Positions 17,362-25,650 of a stretch of DNA of 64,000 bases are shown here, one piece after another; position 1 is the stretch's first letter, and each line of letters begins with the position of its first letter. The notes under the pieces were generated by a model. It searched no databases. It was given only the letters and a program-made list of their open reading frames with translations, and was not told the origin of the DNA. The DNA comes from Streptomyces sp. BK340 (GTDB taxonomy: Bacteria > Actinomycetota > Actinomycetes > Streptomycetales > Streptomycetaceae). The stretch is taken from assembly GCF_007827595.1 (NCBI RefSeq), contig NZ_VISR01000041.1:1-64000 (forward strand). The letters run 5' to 3'. A program made the position numbers and the translations under genes.

Positions 17362-17600
17362 TTGATGGCCGCAGCCGTCTACGACCTTGACCCCTGCTTC
17401 TGCCGTTGGTTCATCGAGCCCGCGCTGTACGCATTCGGGCGCCGGCAAGTCACGGCGGCACTGCTCAACTACGCGCGGCGGCACGGACGCGGAGCAAGCG
17501 GGTGCCAAGCGAGCCGGGTACTGCGCGCACTTGCCGCTGCGTGCCGCTCGGTCTCCGGCATACGCGCCTGGTGGAAGTCGCGATCCGGTCCACCGCGTGC
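17362..17600 (+). pseudogene. Broken fragment of a hypothetical gene
   Basis: One frame reads VYDLDPCFCRWFIEPALYAF then GRRQVTAALLNYAR (from 17371); a second frame continues with GTDAEQAGAKRAGYCAHLPL and PAYAPGGSRDP from about 17480. The joined string looks like one protein with a frameshift near 17475. I recall similar N-termini in Streptomyces hypothetical proteins but cannot name a function. It runs into the integrase remnant on the other strand. Confidence 0.4.
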
Positions 17601-17793
17601 TACAGCACCCCGTGCAGGGCGTTCTCCTTGAACCCGTCGTCTTCCTCGCGGTAGCGGCGCATGACCTTGGAGCCCGGGGCCCATCCGCCCTGTCGCTCGG
17701 CCACGGCGTCGGGGTTGCCGGCGCGGGAGGACTCGGTGACCAGGCCGCGGCGGGGGCTGTGCCCGGTGGGCCGGATGTCGAGTCCGGCGCGGG
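17600..17793 (-). pseudogene. C-terminal remnant of a site-specific integrase
   Basis: The minus strand ends in LDIRPTGHSPRRGLVTESSR, GNPDAVAERQGGWAPGSKV and MRRYREEDDGFKENALHGVL, the catalytic HxxR...H/W...Y tail of a tyrosine integrase. Upstream of about 17793 the frame has no integrase similarity and the opposite strand becomes a relaxase, so only ~60 residues survive. It marks an old integration or recombination junction. Confidence 0.65.
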
Positions 17794-17796
17794 CGC

Positions 17797-19333
17797 CTGG
17801 AGGCGGGCGACGGTCCGGCGAAGGCTCGACGGGCGACTGTTCTGGGCAGGCCCATCGAGCACAACCAGTCGGAGGAGACTGAGAAGGCCAAGGCGCGGTC
17901 GCCCTGGCTGGCCATGGACCTGGTGTTCCGGGCGCCGTCGACGGCACAGATCGCGTGGGCGCTGCTCAGTGAGGAGCACCGCCTGGTGCTGGAGCTGTGC
18001 CAGGACCTCGCCCGGGACAAGACGCTGGCGCGGCTGGACTCGGTCGCACAGATCCGCTGGGGGAGCGGTGGCAAGCACCGCAAGCCCATCCGGGACGGGC
18101 TGATCGTCGCGGTGGCACTACGAGTCCAGAGCCGGAAAGCCGCTGCTCCACGATCACGCGGTGGTGTCAATCCGCGCTCGGCGGCCGGACGCCAAGGGGA
18201 CGTGGGGCAACCTGTCGGCAGATTCGATGCTGGAGCACATCGTCGCGGCCGGCACCCTCTACTCCCTGTACTTCATGGAGGAGGTGTCCGCCCGGCTCGG
18301 GTGGGCGTGGGAGCCGCGCGAGGTGACGCCCGGCCGACGGCCGGTCATGGAGATCGCGGGTATCGACCAACGGCTGATCGGCTGGCAGTCGACCCGCCGC
18401 CAGCAGGTCGAGGACGCGCTGCCTCTTCTCGTGGCCGACTACGAGGAGAGGCAGGGGCACCCGCCGGGGGAGCGGGCCGCCTACGCGCTGGACCGGCAGG
18501 CCGCCGACCGGACGCGCCCGCCGAAGCGGAAGGTGCCGCAGTCGCTGTCCGAGCTGCGCGAGCGATGGCGGGCCTCAGCGATCCGGGCGTTCGGCGCCTG
18601 CACCGTCTACCGGCTCGCGGAGCGGGCGCGAGCGGCGGCTGCGGCGGTGTGGGCGCGGGTGCGGCCGGTGGTCGACATAGCGCTGGCCGCCGTCGACACC
18701 GTCGCCGTGGTGTACGTGATGCGCGGCGCCTTCAAGCGCCACCATCTGCTCGCCGAAGCCCGTCGCCACCTCTCCTACACCCTGCGCGGTCGACACCACC
18801 AGCCCGGCCTGGACGAACTGATCGTGCAGACGGCGATCGATGACTACACCCGCCCGGTTGGCCGACGGATGATGACCGCCGACCTGCGCGCGCTGTACCC
18901 GCGCGACCTCGAGGACCAGGCCGTGCTGCGCCCGTTGACCCGCAACCGGTCCGCCTTGCCGTACGAGCGGGCTCGCCTCGCCGCCGACGCGCTGAGGGTC
19001 CGGGTCCAGGCGGAGCGTCGCGCGGACCGCCTGGGCTCCCGGACCCGGCCGCGCACCGTCGCCGTGCCCTCCGCCCCGAGGTCGCGCCCGCGGCCGTTCC
19101 ACTCGGACCGTAAGGGCGGCCGCGTTCCGGAACAGCCGACCGACGTCGCCACGGTGGAGCAGACCCGCCGGACGCTCGCCGAGGCCGCCCTCGCCATGGT
19201 CCAGGAAGGCGCCCGGGAGCGTGCCGTCCACGACCTTCGACCTCAGCCCGCCCCAGCGACGACCCCGCCGCCGCACACCCAGCAGCCCGGCACCCTGCAC
19301 GCACCGGGCCGGACCACAGGAGGAGTCGCGTGA
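17797..19333 (+). pseudogene. MobF/TrwC-type relaxase, N-truncated and frameshifted
   Basis: Frame 1 from 17797 reads ARRATVLGRPIEHNQ, then SPWLAMDLVFRAPSTAQIAW and SVAQIRWGSGGKHRK to DGLIVA near 18100. Frame 2 then continues WHYESRAGKPLLHDHAVVSI from 18113, carrying the His cluster that holds the relaxase metal, then LEHIVAAGTLYSLYFMEEV and VTPGRRPVMEIAGI. The order matches TrwC-family relaxases, which nick oriT and pilot the transfer strand. About the first 80-100 residues, including the catalytic Tyr, are missing at the junction with the integrase remnant, and a small indel at ~18101 breaks the frame. After the relaxase domain comes WRASAIRAFG and a basic tail, not a long helicase domain, so this was a short relaxase. 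Inactive unless the indel is an assembly error. Confidence 0.72.
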
Positions 19334-19674
19334 GCACCCCGGAAGAACAACCCAACAGCCTTGAGGCCGCTCTCGCCCGCGCCCGTGCCGCCTCCAAGAA
19401 GATGGCCGCCGCGCTCGCTGAGACCCAGGAACTCGATGAGCCCTTGGCGTGGGAGCCGGTCTGGAAGAGGCCCCGGAAGCCGAAGAGCGACCGGGAGAAG
19501 AAAGCGGAGCTGCGCAAGCAACGACGGCGGCTCCAGGACGCCGGACGCCGCCGCTTCATCGCCGGGCAATCGCGCCGGCCCCGCTCCCGGCAGAACCGGA
19601 TCGGCAACGCCGCCGCGCGCCGCGATGCGCGCGCCCTGTCCCGGGTACGGCACTCCAACGCCTGGCTGTGGTGA
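19330..19674 (+). CDS. Small basic plasmid protein downstream of relaxase
   Basis: The 114-residue product starts at GTG overlapping the relaxase stop by four bases, so it was translationally coupled. It is highly basic in its second half (RPRKPKSDREKKAELRKQRR, then RRRFIAGQSRRPRSRQNRIG) with a helical Ala/Glu/Lys N-terminus. The composition fits a DNA-binding accessory transfer protein. No named family recognised. Confidence 0.55.
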   Translation: MSTPEEQPNSLEAALARARAASKKMAAALAETQELDEPLAWEPVWKRPRKPKSDREKKAELRKQRRRLQDAGRRRFIAGQSRRPRSRQNRIGNAAARRDARALSRVRHSNAWLW

Positions 19675-19679
19675 CGATG

Positions 19680-20265
19680 CCGGGCATGGTCCACCGAGTG
19701 GACCGCACAGTGTTCTGCATCCGGTGGTGATGCATGACATCGGGTGGAGTCCACTCTGGTGCGCACCGGATGACGATGGACTCCACTCTGGTGCACACCG
19801 CGATGTCCGCCACCGAACCCGGCGCGCACCACCCGACGATGCCCGGCACTCGCGCGCGCACTCGGTGCACCGCACGCGATGTCTCGCACCGCACCGGTGC
19901 GCGCACCGCCCAGCCATCCCTTGACCAGGTCCGGCCGGGCGCGCGTTTCCCCTGATCCAGGTTCGCCACCTAATACGTTTCCCCTTGGCACAACACGTCC
20001 CGGCCACCGATCAGGTCGCGGTCAAGGGGGTGTGTGATAGAGGGCCCGCCGCCGCGTAACGCGCACCTGATGCGGTGCGGTGGCGCGCACCGCGATGTCT
20101 GGTGCGGTGCACGATGCGCGCGACGCGGTGCACCTCCCGGCGGTGGCGCGCACCCGATGCGCGCCGTGCGCACCACCACCGTTCCCGGTGCGCACGACAC
20201 GATGGACAGGCGCACCGGGTGCGCACGGACCGGCTCGGGGTGCGCATCATTTCCGAACCGACGAG
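19680..20265. repeat. Non-coding tract rich in GTGCGCAC-type palindromes
   Basis: Nearly 600 bp without a plausible gene contain many copies of the palindromic core GGTGCGCACC or close variants (TGGTGCGCACC at ~19767, TGGTGCACACC at ~19788, CCGGTGCGCGCACC at ~19900, GGTGGCGCGCACC near 20080 and 20145, CCGTGCGCACC at ~20165, GGTGCGCACG at ~20190, GGGTGCGCAC at ~20217). GCGATGTC recurs at about 19800, 19868 and 20092, and a longer block CCACTCTGGTGC occurs twice about 32 bp apart (19753, 19785). The layout resembles iterons, a partition site or an oriT/regulator array beside the relaxase operon. Its role is unknown. Confidence 0.6.
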
Positions 20266-20308
20266 GGTGTCGGTCCGGGACCAAGCCGGGAGCTGGACTG
20301 CCGCAGCA

Positions 20309-20509
20309 TCAGATCAGGACCTGGGCGAGCACGCCAGCGGTGGCGGCGGCAAGGGCGAGGACTGCGGCGAAGGCTGCGCAAGCGCGGGCTACGGCGGCGG
20401 GGTAGGTGACGCCGTCGAGGCGGGCGAGCACGCCCGCGGCAGCGCCGACCAAGAGGGCGAGCACGACGACTAGAGCGATGGTGAGCAGGACGACGACGAT
20501 GCGGTTCAC
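20309..20509 (-). CDS. Two-TM small membrane protein, divergent partner of XRE regulator
   Basis: GTG at 20509, with GGAG about nine bases upstream, yields 66 residues: hydrophobic segment, loop ARLDGVTYPAAVARA, hydrophobic segment. It is a clear paralogue of the 65-residue protein at 8795. A longer in-frame extension exists upstream but lacks the conserved start and a ribosome site. It is divergent from the XRE gene at 20638 across a 128-bp region. Function unknown; the recurring pairing suggests a two-gene module. Confidence 0.62.
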   Translation of the reverse strand: MNRIVVVLLTIALVVVLALLVGAAAGVLARLDGVTYPAAVARACAAFAAVLALAAATAGVLAQVLI

Positions 20510-20637
20510 GGCGATCTCCAAGCAGAGGTCGGGGCGTTGACGTGACCGACCTTCCTGGAACCGGTGTGGAACGAGGTTCACATGGACAAAGCTGTACACC
20601 TGGACACTGCTGCTGGACACCCGACGCTGGGGGGCGA
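20510..20637. promoter_or_regulatory. Divergent promoter/operator of second XRE module
   Basis: It contains GGGGCGTTGACGTG (20531-20544), identical to the string ahead of the XRE-NTPase gene, with TTGACG as a probable -35 box for the XRE gene. The block GAGGTTCACATGGACAAAG (20573-20591) parallels GGGGTTCGCCGGGACGAAG of the first module. TGGACA recurs three times between 20583 and 20620. These are candidate XRE operators. Confidence 0.5.
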
Positions 20638-21489
20638 ATGAGCACGGGGAATCCTGGGCCCGAGGAGGCTCTCGTCGAGCTACGCAGGCGAGTGCACGAG
20701 AGACGGATCAACAGGCGGTTGACAGCAGCCCAACTAGCCGGCCTGGCGGGGGTGAGTCGCACCACCCTCTACAACTTCTCCAACGGGGCTGTACCGAGGG
20801 AAAGCACGGTCGAGGCACTGGGCAGAGCGTTGGGTATGGACGTGAACGCCTTACATGAATTGCGGCGGATCGCGGCTGGGGAAGGCGAAGGTGCCGCGAG
20901 AGCGGAGCGCCCCCTCAGGAACGCAGTTGTCGGGCGGCCCGCCGTGCCGGCCCCGGCGCCCGCCGAGGACCGTCTGCTGGCCCTCTTCCAGACTGGGTCC
21001 GCCGTCGGCAGTGCTCTCACGCTCCAACTGACCGCGTCCGGTCGGTTCGAGGACTTCCTCGGCTCACTTCGCCGGGTCGGCCTGAGCGAGGCCGAAACTG
21101 CACAGTTGCGTGAGATCAGGACCCTGCTGGAGCAGATCGACCCTCCCGGCCGGGACATCCTGATCGCGTGTGGGCGCGTAGTGGAGGGAGTGGTTGGTCT
21201 GGTGGAGGAGCGGACCACACGCGCCGAGTTCCGCTGGTTCGAGTTCGGCAAGCTCCTGCAGGGCATCGCCCTCTTCGCGGCGATGGCGTGGCCAGCGGCT
21301 CCGGACCTCGACGAAGCGCGGACCGAACTGTTCTATCTCAGCGATGCCCTTGACATGCCCGAGGAGCTACGGGCCGAGGTGAAGAACTACTGCCGGGCGG
21401 AACTGCCCACCGCCGAACAGAGGGAGATGCTCGAGGAGGCGGAGCGCCTCAGCCGGGCTTTCCACGCGATCCGGCTGACCGCCGGCTGA
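20638..21489 (+). CDS. XRE-family regulator with long C-terminal domain
   Basis: The ATG at 20638 follows GGGGGG and gives 283 residues. Residues ~8-65 are an XRE HTH (LTAAQLAGLAGVSRTTLYNF). A Pro/Ala linker follows at ~85-105. The C-terminal ~180 residues are helical (LLEQIDPPGRDILIACGRVV, then VGLVEERTTRAEFRWFEFGK), possibly a sensor domain; no enzyme motif is visible. It pairs divergently with the tiny membrane gene at 20309, exactly as the larger XRE-NTPase does with the gene at 8795. It probably represses both promoters. The stop lies inside a 3x11-bp tandem repeat. Confidence 0.7.
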   Translation: MSTGNPGPEEALVELRRRVHERRINRRLTAAQLAGLAGVSRTTLYNFSNGAVPRESTVEALGRALGMDVNALHELRRIAAGEGEGAARAERPLRNAVVGRPAVPAPAPAEDRLLALFQTGSAVGSALTLQLTASGRFEDFLGSLRRVGLSEAETAQLREIRTLLEQIDPPGRDILIACGRVVEGVVGLVEERTTRAEFRWFEFGKLLQGIALFAAMAWPAAPDLDEARTELFYLSDALDMPEELRAEVKNYCRAELPTAEQREMLEEAERLSRAFHAIRLTAG

Positions 21490-21506
21490 CCGCCGGCTGA
21501 CCGCCG
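21474..21506. repeat. Three perfect 11-bp tandem repeats across a stop codon
   Basis: GCTGACCGCCG occurs three times in a row, spanning the last codons and stop of the XRE gene. Copy-number change would not alter the protein beyond its last residues because each unit carries a TGA in that frame. Confidence 0.75.
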
Positions 21507-21612
21507 CCACTCCTGTGGGCCGGACCCCCGCAGGAGCGGCGCGTCTGATGCCACCAGGCGCAGCTGGGCGCTGCGGCTGGTGGATCACCGTTCCAGGGCT
21601 GACCTGCGACGG

Positions 21613-21683
21613 TCCAACTTCGCTGTCACGATCGACCCCAGGTCCGACTTCGGTGGCAATCAGTCCAGGTTCGCTGTCACCAG
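21613..21683. repeat. Three imperfect direct repeats in intergenic DNA
   Basis: Three similar blocks follow each other: GTCCAACTTCGCTGTCAC, GGTCCGACTTCGGTGGCAA and GTCCAGGTTCGCTGTCAC, each about 22-27 bp apart. They lie in the 320-bp gap before the replication-relaxation gene. They could be an operator series or the eroded end of an insertion element. Confidence 0.4.
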
Positions 21684-21809
21684 ACAACGTTGATCACGAT
21701 GCGGTTACGGCCGACAGGTATTTCAAGATCGGCGTCACACGGGAGCCGAAAACCGAACCTGTACAAGGTGCACGGCGGGATCGGCCCGCCCACCCTCCAG
21801 GAGCACCCT

Positions 21810-23321
21810 GTGGCAAGTACCGTCGGCGAGCCTGAGCAGACCCCTGTCCGGGCCCGGAAGGCCCCCTCCGTAGACCCCTCCATCACCCCCTCCGCGCCCC
21901 ATCGTCAGGCTCCGGGCGTTTCCCCAGGTCAGGCCCGGCGATCAGGGGGTCGACGCAGGTCCGACAACCCTCATATCCAAAGGCGCCCTAAGCACAGGAG
22001 GACTTCGACCGAGCCTCGACGCAGGGAGCTGCTGCAAGCGCTGGGGATCTTTCAGAGGGCAACGCCCGATCAGCTATGGAAGCTGACCCGCCCGGACAAC
22101 CAGCACGACAAGCTCACGCGGGACAACCTCCTGGATCTTCAGGACCACCACCTGGTGAGGATCGAATCGGTCCAGGACGACCAGCGACAGGTATGGGTAC
22201 TCACCGCCCGAGGGCACCGCGAGGCGAAGAAGCTCCTGGAGTCGAAGGGCATACGGATCTCGGTGCTGCGCAAGGAGGAGTACGACCCGGACACCGGGGA
22301 GCTGCTCGGCACCGGCTACGACGACCACGCCGCGGCGGTTACCTCGACGGCCGCCGAACTCCACCGCGCCGGGATCGGCCACCGGCTCGGCTTCCAGACC
22401 GAAGTCGGGCACCAGCTCGGCAACGGGTACGTGCAGCGGGCGGACCTGGTGGTGCGGGCGCCGGCCGCCGGGGTGCCGGTGATGCTGCTGGAGATCGACC
22501 GCCGCACCGAGGACGCCCACGAGCTCGTGCACAAGCTGCGCCGGTACTGGCAGTGGGGCCGGCTGCTGCCGCCGGACGCGGAGAAGCACACGGCGTACCT
22601 GGCCCGCTCCCGGCCGGACGCGATCGAGCACGTCGACCACGAGAAGCGGCTGTGGCGCCGGGTCTACCCGCCGACCGGCCGGGAGGGCCTGGCGCCGGTG
22701 GCGTTCGTGTTCGCGGACACCACGGCCGCGAAGGTCGCCAACACGGTCGCCGTGCTCGAGAGCGCGGGCCGCCGCTACTGGGCGCCGCGCCGGTATGACA
22801 CCTACCACCGGGGCATCACCGCCCGGGACTACGGTCAGGCCGTGCCCGTCCTCGTCACCACCCTGGAGCAGCTTCAGGAGCACGGCGCGGGCGCAGCGGT
22901 GTGGCGGCGGCTGGGCCGCGAGGGCGAGCAGACACTGTCGGCCGCGCTCGACAATCCCGACGGCGACGTCCTCTACCGCCGCCAGGCCGCCCGCGCCGAA
23001 GCGGAAGAGAAGCAGCGCCAGGCCGCTGAACGGGAGGCACGGCGGCCGGTGTGCAAGCGGTGCGGGGCGAAGTTCACCGACGAACGATGGGAGCAGACCA
23101 TCGCGCGCGGCGGTGCCTGGAAGGCCGGTGACCCGTCTGCGTGCGCCAGCTGCCACGCCGACGACGTCGCCCGGAAGGAAGCCGCCGCCGAAGCCGCCCG
23201 CCTCCAGGCCGCCGCGCCGCCGGAACCGGAGGACAACCACGATCAGGAGCCGGGCAAGTCCCGCCGGGGCCTGTTCCGCCGCCGTACCTGGTCTGGGTGT
23301 GGTGTGAGGTCTCAGGACTGA
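21810..23321 (+). CDS. Replication-relaxation family protein
   Basis: GTG at 21810 after CCAGGAG gives 503 residues. The core resembles the actinobacterial replication-relaxation family: winged-helix start RRELLQALGIFQRATPDQLW, then RDNLLDLQDHHLVRIES, the domain RLGFQTEVGHQLGNGYVQRA with LLEIDRRTED (acidic/Arg residues like a nuclease-type fold), and LVHKLRRYWQW. The C-terminal ~110 residues are charged and include a zinc-ribbon pair, CKRCGAKF and CASCHADDV. Such genes are common on Streptomyces plasmids and ICEs near transfer genes and are thought to act in replication or DNA relaxation. The last residues (GVRSQD) are encoded by the terminal repeat of the IS481-like element, so the natural C-terminus was clipped by insertion. 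Confidence 0.7.
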   Translation: MASTVGEPEQTPVRARKAPSVDPSITPSAPHRQAPGVSPGQARRSGGRRRSDNPHIQRRPKHRRTSTEPRRRELLQALGIFQRATPDQLWKLTRPDNQHDKLTRDNLLDLQDHHLVRIESVQDDQRQVWVLTARGHREAKKLLESKGIRISVLRKEEYDPDTGELLGTGYDDHAAAVTSTAAELHRAGIGHRLGFQTEVGHQLGNGYVQRADLVVRAPAAGVPVMLLEIDRRTEDAHELVHKLRRYWQWGRLLPPDAEKHTAYLARSRPDAIEHVDHEKRLWRRVYPPTGREGLAPVAFVFADTTAAKVANTVAVLESAGRRYWAPRRYDTYHRGITARDYGQAVPVLVTTLEQLQEHGAGAAVWRRLGREGEQTLSAALDNPDGDVLYRRQAARAEAEEKQRQAAEREARRPVCKRCGAKFTDERWEQTIARGGAWKAGDPSACASCHADDVARKEAAAEAARLQAAAPPEPEDNHDQEPGKSRRGLFRRRTWSGCGVRSQD

Positions 23322-23430
23322 GTTGACACTTTTGCCTCATCAGATCCTTGACAGGCTCAAGACTTACTGGACATGACCGGGCAGCCGAGGCCCGAAGCTC
23401 GTCGGCCGAGCCGGTGGCAGTCTGTACTGG

Positions 23431-23970
23431 TCAGGGCCCGTCTGAGTTTCCGAGGTTCGGATCGACGTTCCATCGCTGGGGCAGATCTGCGTTGCAGAAG
23501 ACGCAGACGAAGTGGCCCTCTCGCACGATGTTGTGTTCCTGGCAGGTGGGACACCGTCGGAAGACCACTGCGTGGGTGAAGTAGTCCGGGTGGTCGAGGT
23601 CAGCTTGATCCAGCGCCCGTGCCACAGCCGGCCACGAGGTGACGTCCGGGCAATAGCCGGTCGACTGGTTGCTGACCTCGTTCACCGCCCAGCGTCCGGC
23701 CTCGGTGGAGAAGCTGATTTCGCCGGCGCTCAGCACTCGGCCGCCGCTCGCGCAGGCGACGTGTTCGCTGCGGCGTGGGGCCAGCCGCAGGACACCGTCC
23801 GTTCCGATGACGAAGGTGAACGGCTCGCCCAGTTCCTCGGCGGTCTGGGCCGTTGCCCAGTCCGCGAAGTCGGCAGCTGTGCGGATCGCGGCACCGCTGT
23901 CCGCTGACTGGACGGCTGCGATCACATGGTGAGGCCCGACATAGCGGTAGGCCCGTCTGGACGTGCTCAT
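23431..23970 (-). CDS. Hypothetical protein with C-terminal zinc ribbon, passenger of IS481-like element
   Basis: ATG at 23970 gives 179 residues. The N-terminal ~120 residues are mixed alpha/beta (AVQSADSGAAIRTAADFADW, then PFTFVIGTDGVLRLAPRRSE). The C-terminus has a CxxC...CxxC zinc ribbon (CPTCQEHNIVREGHFVCVFC). It lies entirely inside the inverted repeats of the IS481-like element, in the same orientation as the transposase remnant and 35 bp after it. This suggests capture as cargo. Function unknown. Confidence 0.6.
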   Translation of the reverse strand: MSTSRRAYRYVGPHHVIAAVQSADSGAAIRTAADFADWATAQTAEELGEPFTFVIGTDGVLRLAPRRSEHVACASGGRVLSAGEISFSTEAGRWAVNEVSNQSTGYCPDVTSWPAVARALDQADLDHPDYFTHAVVFRRCPTCQEHNIVREGHFVCVFCNADLPQRWNVDPNLGNSDGP

Positions 23971-24004
23971 GCCGATCAACGTAGGACACGTCGTATTGGC
24001 ATGC

Positions 24005-24432
24005 TCAGAGTTTCGGCGCGTGGATCTTGGCCTTCCAGCGGGTCACCGGGTGCTGGTCCTTGCGGGCGTGGAGTGAGATCTCAGCGCCTTCGCAGGTGAC
24101 GCGGAAGTGCGTGTCCTCGACATAGATGGTGACGATCCGGCCTGCGTAGGTGCGACCGACGCGCAGGCGTTGGCGGGCCACCATCACGACGCCGTCGGTA
24201 GGGACCTTGCGCTCGACGCTGACGGCGTCCGCGGCCGACGGGATGCCTCCCTCAGACCTTCGAAGCCACCCGCGGCGTACTTCGCCTTCCACGTGTAGAC
24301 CGACTGCCGGGAGACCCCGTACCGCTGGGCGACCTCGGTGATCGGCGAACCGTCGAGTACCTCCAGCACCGCCCGGTACCTCTGCTCGACCAACCAGTCG
24401 CCCTGCTGCGGGCTCTCCGCCTCCTGAGTCAC
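24005..24432 (-). pseudogene. IS481-family transposase, internally deleted
   Basis: The N-terminal HTH part reads VEQRYRAVLEVLDGSPITEV then AQRYGVSRQSVYTWKAKYAA and breaks after GGFEGLREASRRPR. A different frame then gives only the C-terminal tail (VARQRLRVGRTYAGRIVTIY to TRWKAKIHAPKL, stop at 24005). The whole DDE integrase core, roughly 200 residues, is missing. It cannot encode an active transposase. Confidence 0.75.
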
Positions 24433-24513
24433 ACCCGAAGCATCTGAAGTGCCATCAGAAAATGTCAAGAGTGTCCTGAGAACATCACGTCAACTATGTC
24501 CTGAGCCCTCACA

Positions 24514-24850
24514 CGACAGTCTGGGTAAGCCAGGGCCGCGTGCCCGCGGGACTGGTCACGCTGCCTGAGTGTGACGCACGCCCCGGCAGGGCTCCCACTG
24601 CCGCAGATCAAGCTCCTGGGCGGACCGCGCAGTGAGCCTCGCCGTCACCGACAGCTGGGTGTGGGGCAGTTGCTGGCGCGGTTTGCCCGTATCTAGGATC
24701 CGCAAGTTTGTTAGCAAAGGCGGGCCTTCGACTTGCGGTATTGCCAATGTGCGCAGTGCGGCGGCGTGGAGCTGTCGGCGGTTGATGCGCAATCGGCGCG
24801 GGTGCGGCGTCTCCGGGCGTCACGCTCGGTGAGATCTGGCAGGTGGCTCA
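24514..24850. other. Intergenic stretch with no clear gene
   Basis: Between the IS481-like element and the TetR gene there is a weak minus-strand open frame (24556-24792) with mixed codon use, no ribosome site and no recognisable motif. Nothing else stands out. Confidence 0.4.
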
Positions 24851-25444
24851 CTACGGCCGCGCCAGGCGTTGGACGAGGTCTTCCCAGGCGGCCTGCAGGC
24901 GGGCTGCAGGTACCGCGCCTTCCTGCCGCAAGAAGTCCAACACTTCGATGCTCATAAAGCCGAGCAGTGCGTAAGCGAGCATGTCGCAATCGCCGTCCGC
25001 GCCTGACTCCCGTAGAAGTGACGAGACATGACGGTGGAAGTCCTTCCCCGTGTCGGATGCGCAGCGCATTTCGAGGGGAAGCTGGCGGCCGAGGGCGATG
25101 CCGAGGTCGGAGTCTGCTGCTGTGCGGTCGATCAGCGCGTTGCCGAAGGCGGTCAGCCTGGCTGCGGCGGGTGCTCCAGGTCCCAGGGGAGGTGGGCCTG
25201 CGGTGTAGGCAGTCCGGAACTGTGTCTCCGCTTCGCCCAGCAGGACGAGGAGCAAGCCGTTGCGGTCGCCGAACCGTCTGAAGAGCGTGGCCTTCCCGAC
25301 CCCGGCTTCCTCCGCGACCGCCTGCATGGTCACATGTTCGGCTCCTCGTTCAGCGACCAGTCGAGCGGCTGCTTCCACCAGACGGGCCCGGTTTCGGGCT
25401 GCGTCGGAACGCTCGGTGGCGGGGTGTCGCATGTCGGATTTCAC
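24851..25444 (-). CDS. TetR-family transcriptional regulator
   Basis: GTG at 25444, seven bases after GGAG, gives 197 residues; an in-frame ATG four codons later is an alternative. The N-terminal HTH (RLVEAAARLVAERGAEHVTM, then AVAEEAGVGKATLFRRFGDR) is textbook TetR. The C-terminal ligand domain is helical (RLTAFGNALIDRTAADSDLG). It is followed downstream by no co-directional gene, while the hydrolase operon lies 207 bp upstream on the same strand. It is probably a repressor of nearby efflux or metabolic genes; its ligand is unknown. Confidence 0.82.
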   Translation of the reverse strand: MKSDMRHPATERSDAARNRARLVEAAARLVAERGAEHVTMQAVAEEAGVGKATLFRRFGDRNGLLLVLLGEAETQFRTAYTAGPPPLGPGAPAAARLTAFGNALIDRTAADSDLGIALGRQLPLEMRCASDTGKDFHRHVSSLLRESGADGDCDMLAYALLGFMSIEVLDFLRQEGAVPAARLQAAWEDLVQRLARP

Positions 25445-25650
25445 TTTGAGCTCCGGAGACCACTCCACGGTGCCGGCGGCAGCGTCGGGACAGGTGGCTC
25501 GGTCTGGTGTGTCGGGGATGGGACCTGGGTGCCTGCCCGGGCCCGGACCGAGGCCGAGCAGGCACCCAGGACGGAACTGACGGTGCATCGGCGTCTGCGG
25601 GTATCGGACGCTATGCCGCTGTCAGCGCCGTGCGGCGGTGGAGGGTCTCC

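Larger units (their letters stand above)
23303..24513. mobile_element. Decayed IS481-like element with passenger gene
   Basis: Terminal inverted repeats of 25 bp face each other at 23303-23327 (TGTGAGGTCTCAGGAC...AGTTGAC) and 24489-24513 (same sequence inverted, three mismatches). Between them are the two ends of an IS481-type transposase with the middle deleted (24005-24432) and an intact unrelated gene (23431-23970). No target duplication is visible at the borders. The element may be movable in trans by a related transposase. Confidence 0.62.

Noticed and set aside
23297..24520. Target-site duplication around the IS481-like element
   Set aside because: GTCTGGGT occurs on both sides but not directly adjacent to the inverted ends, so it may be chance.
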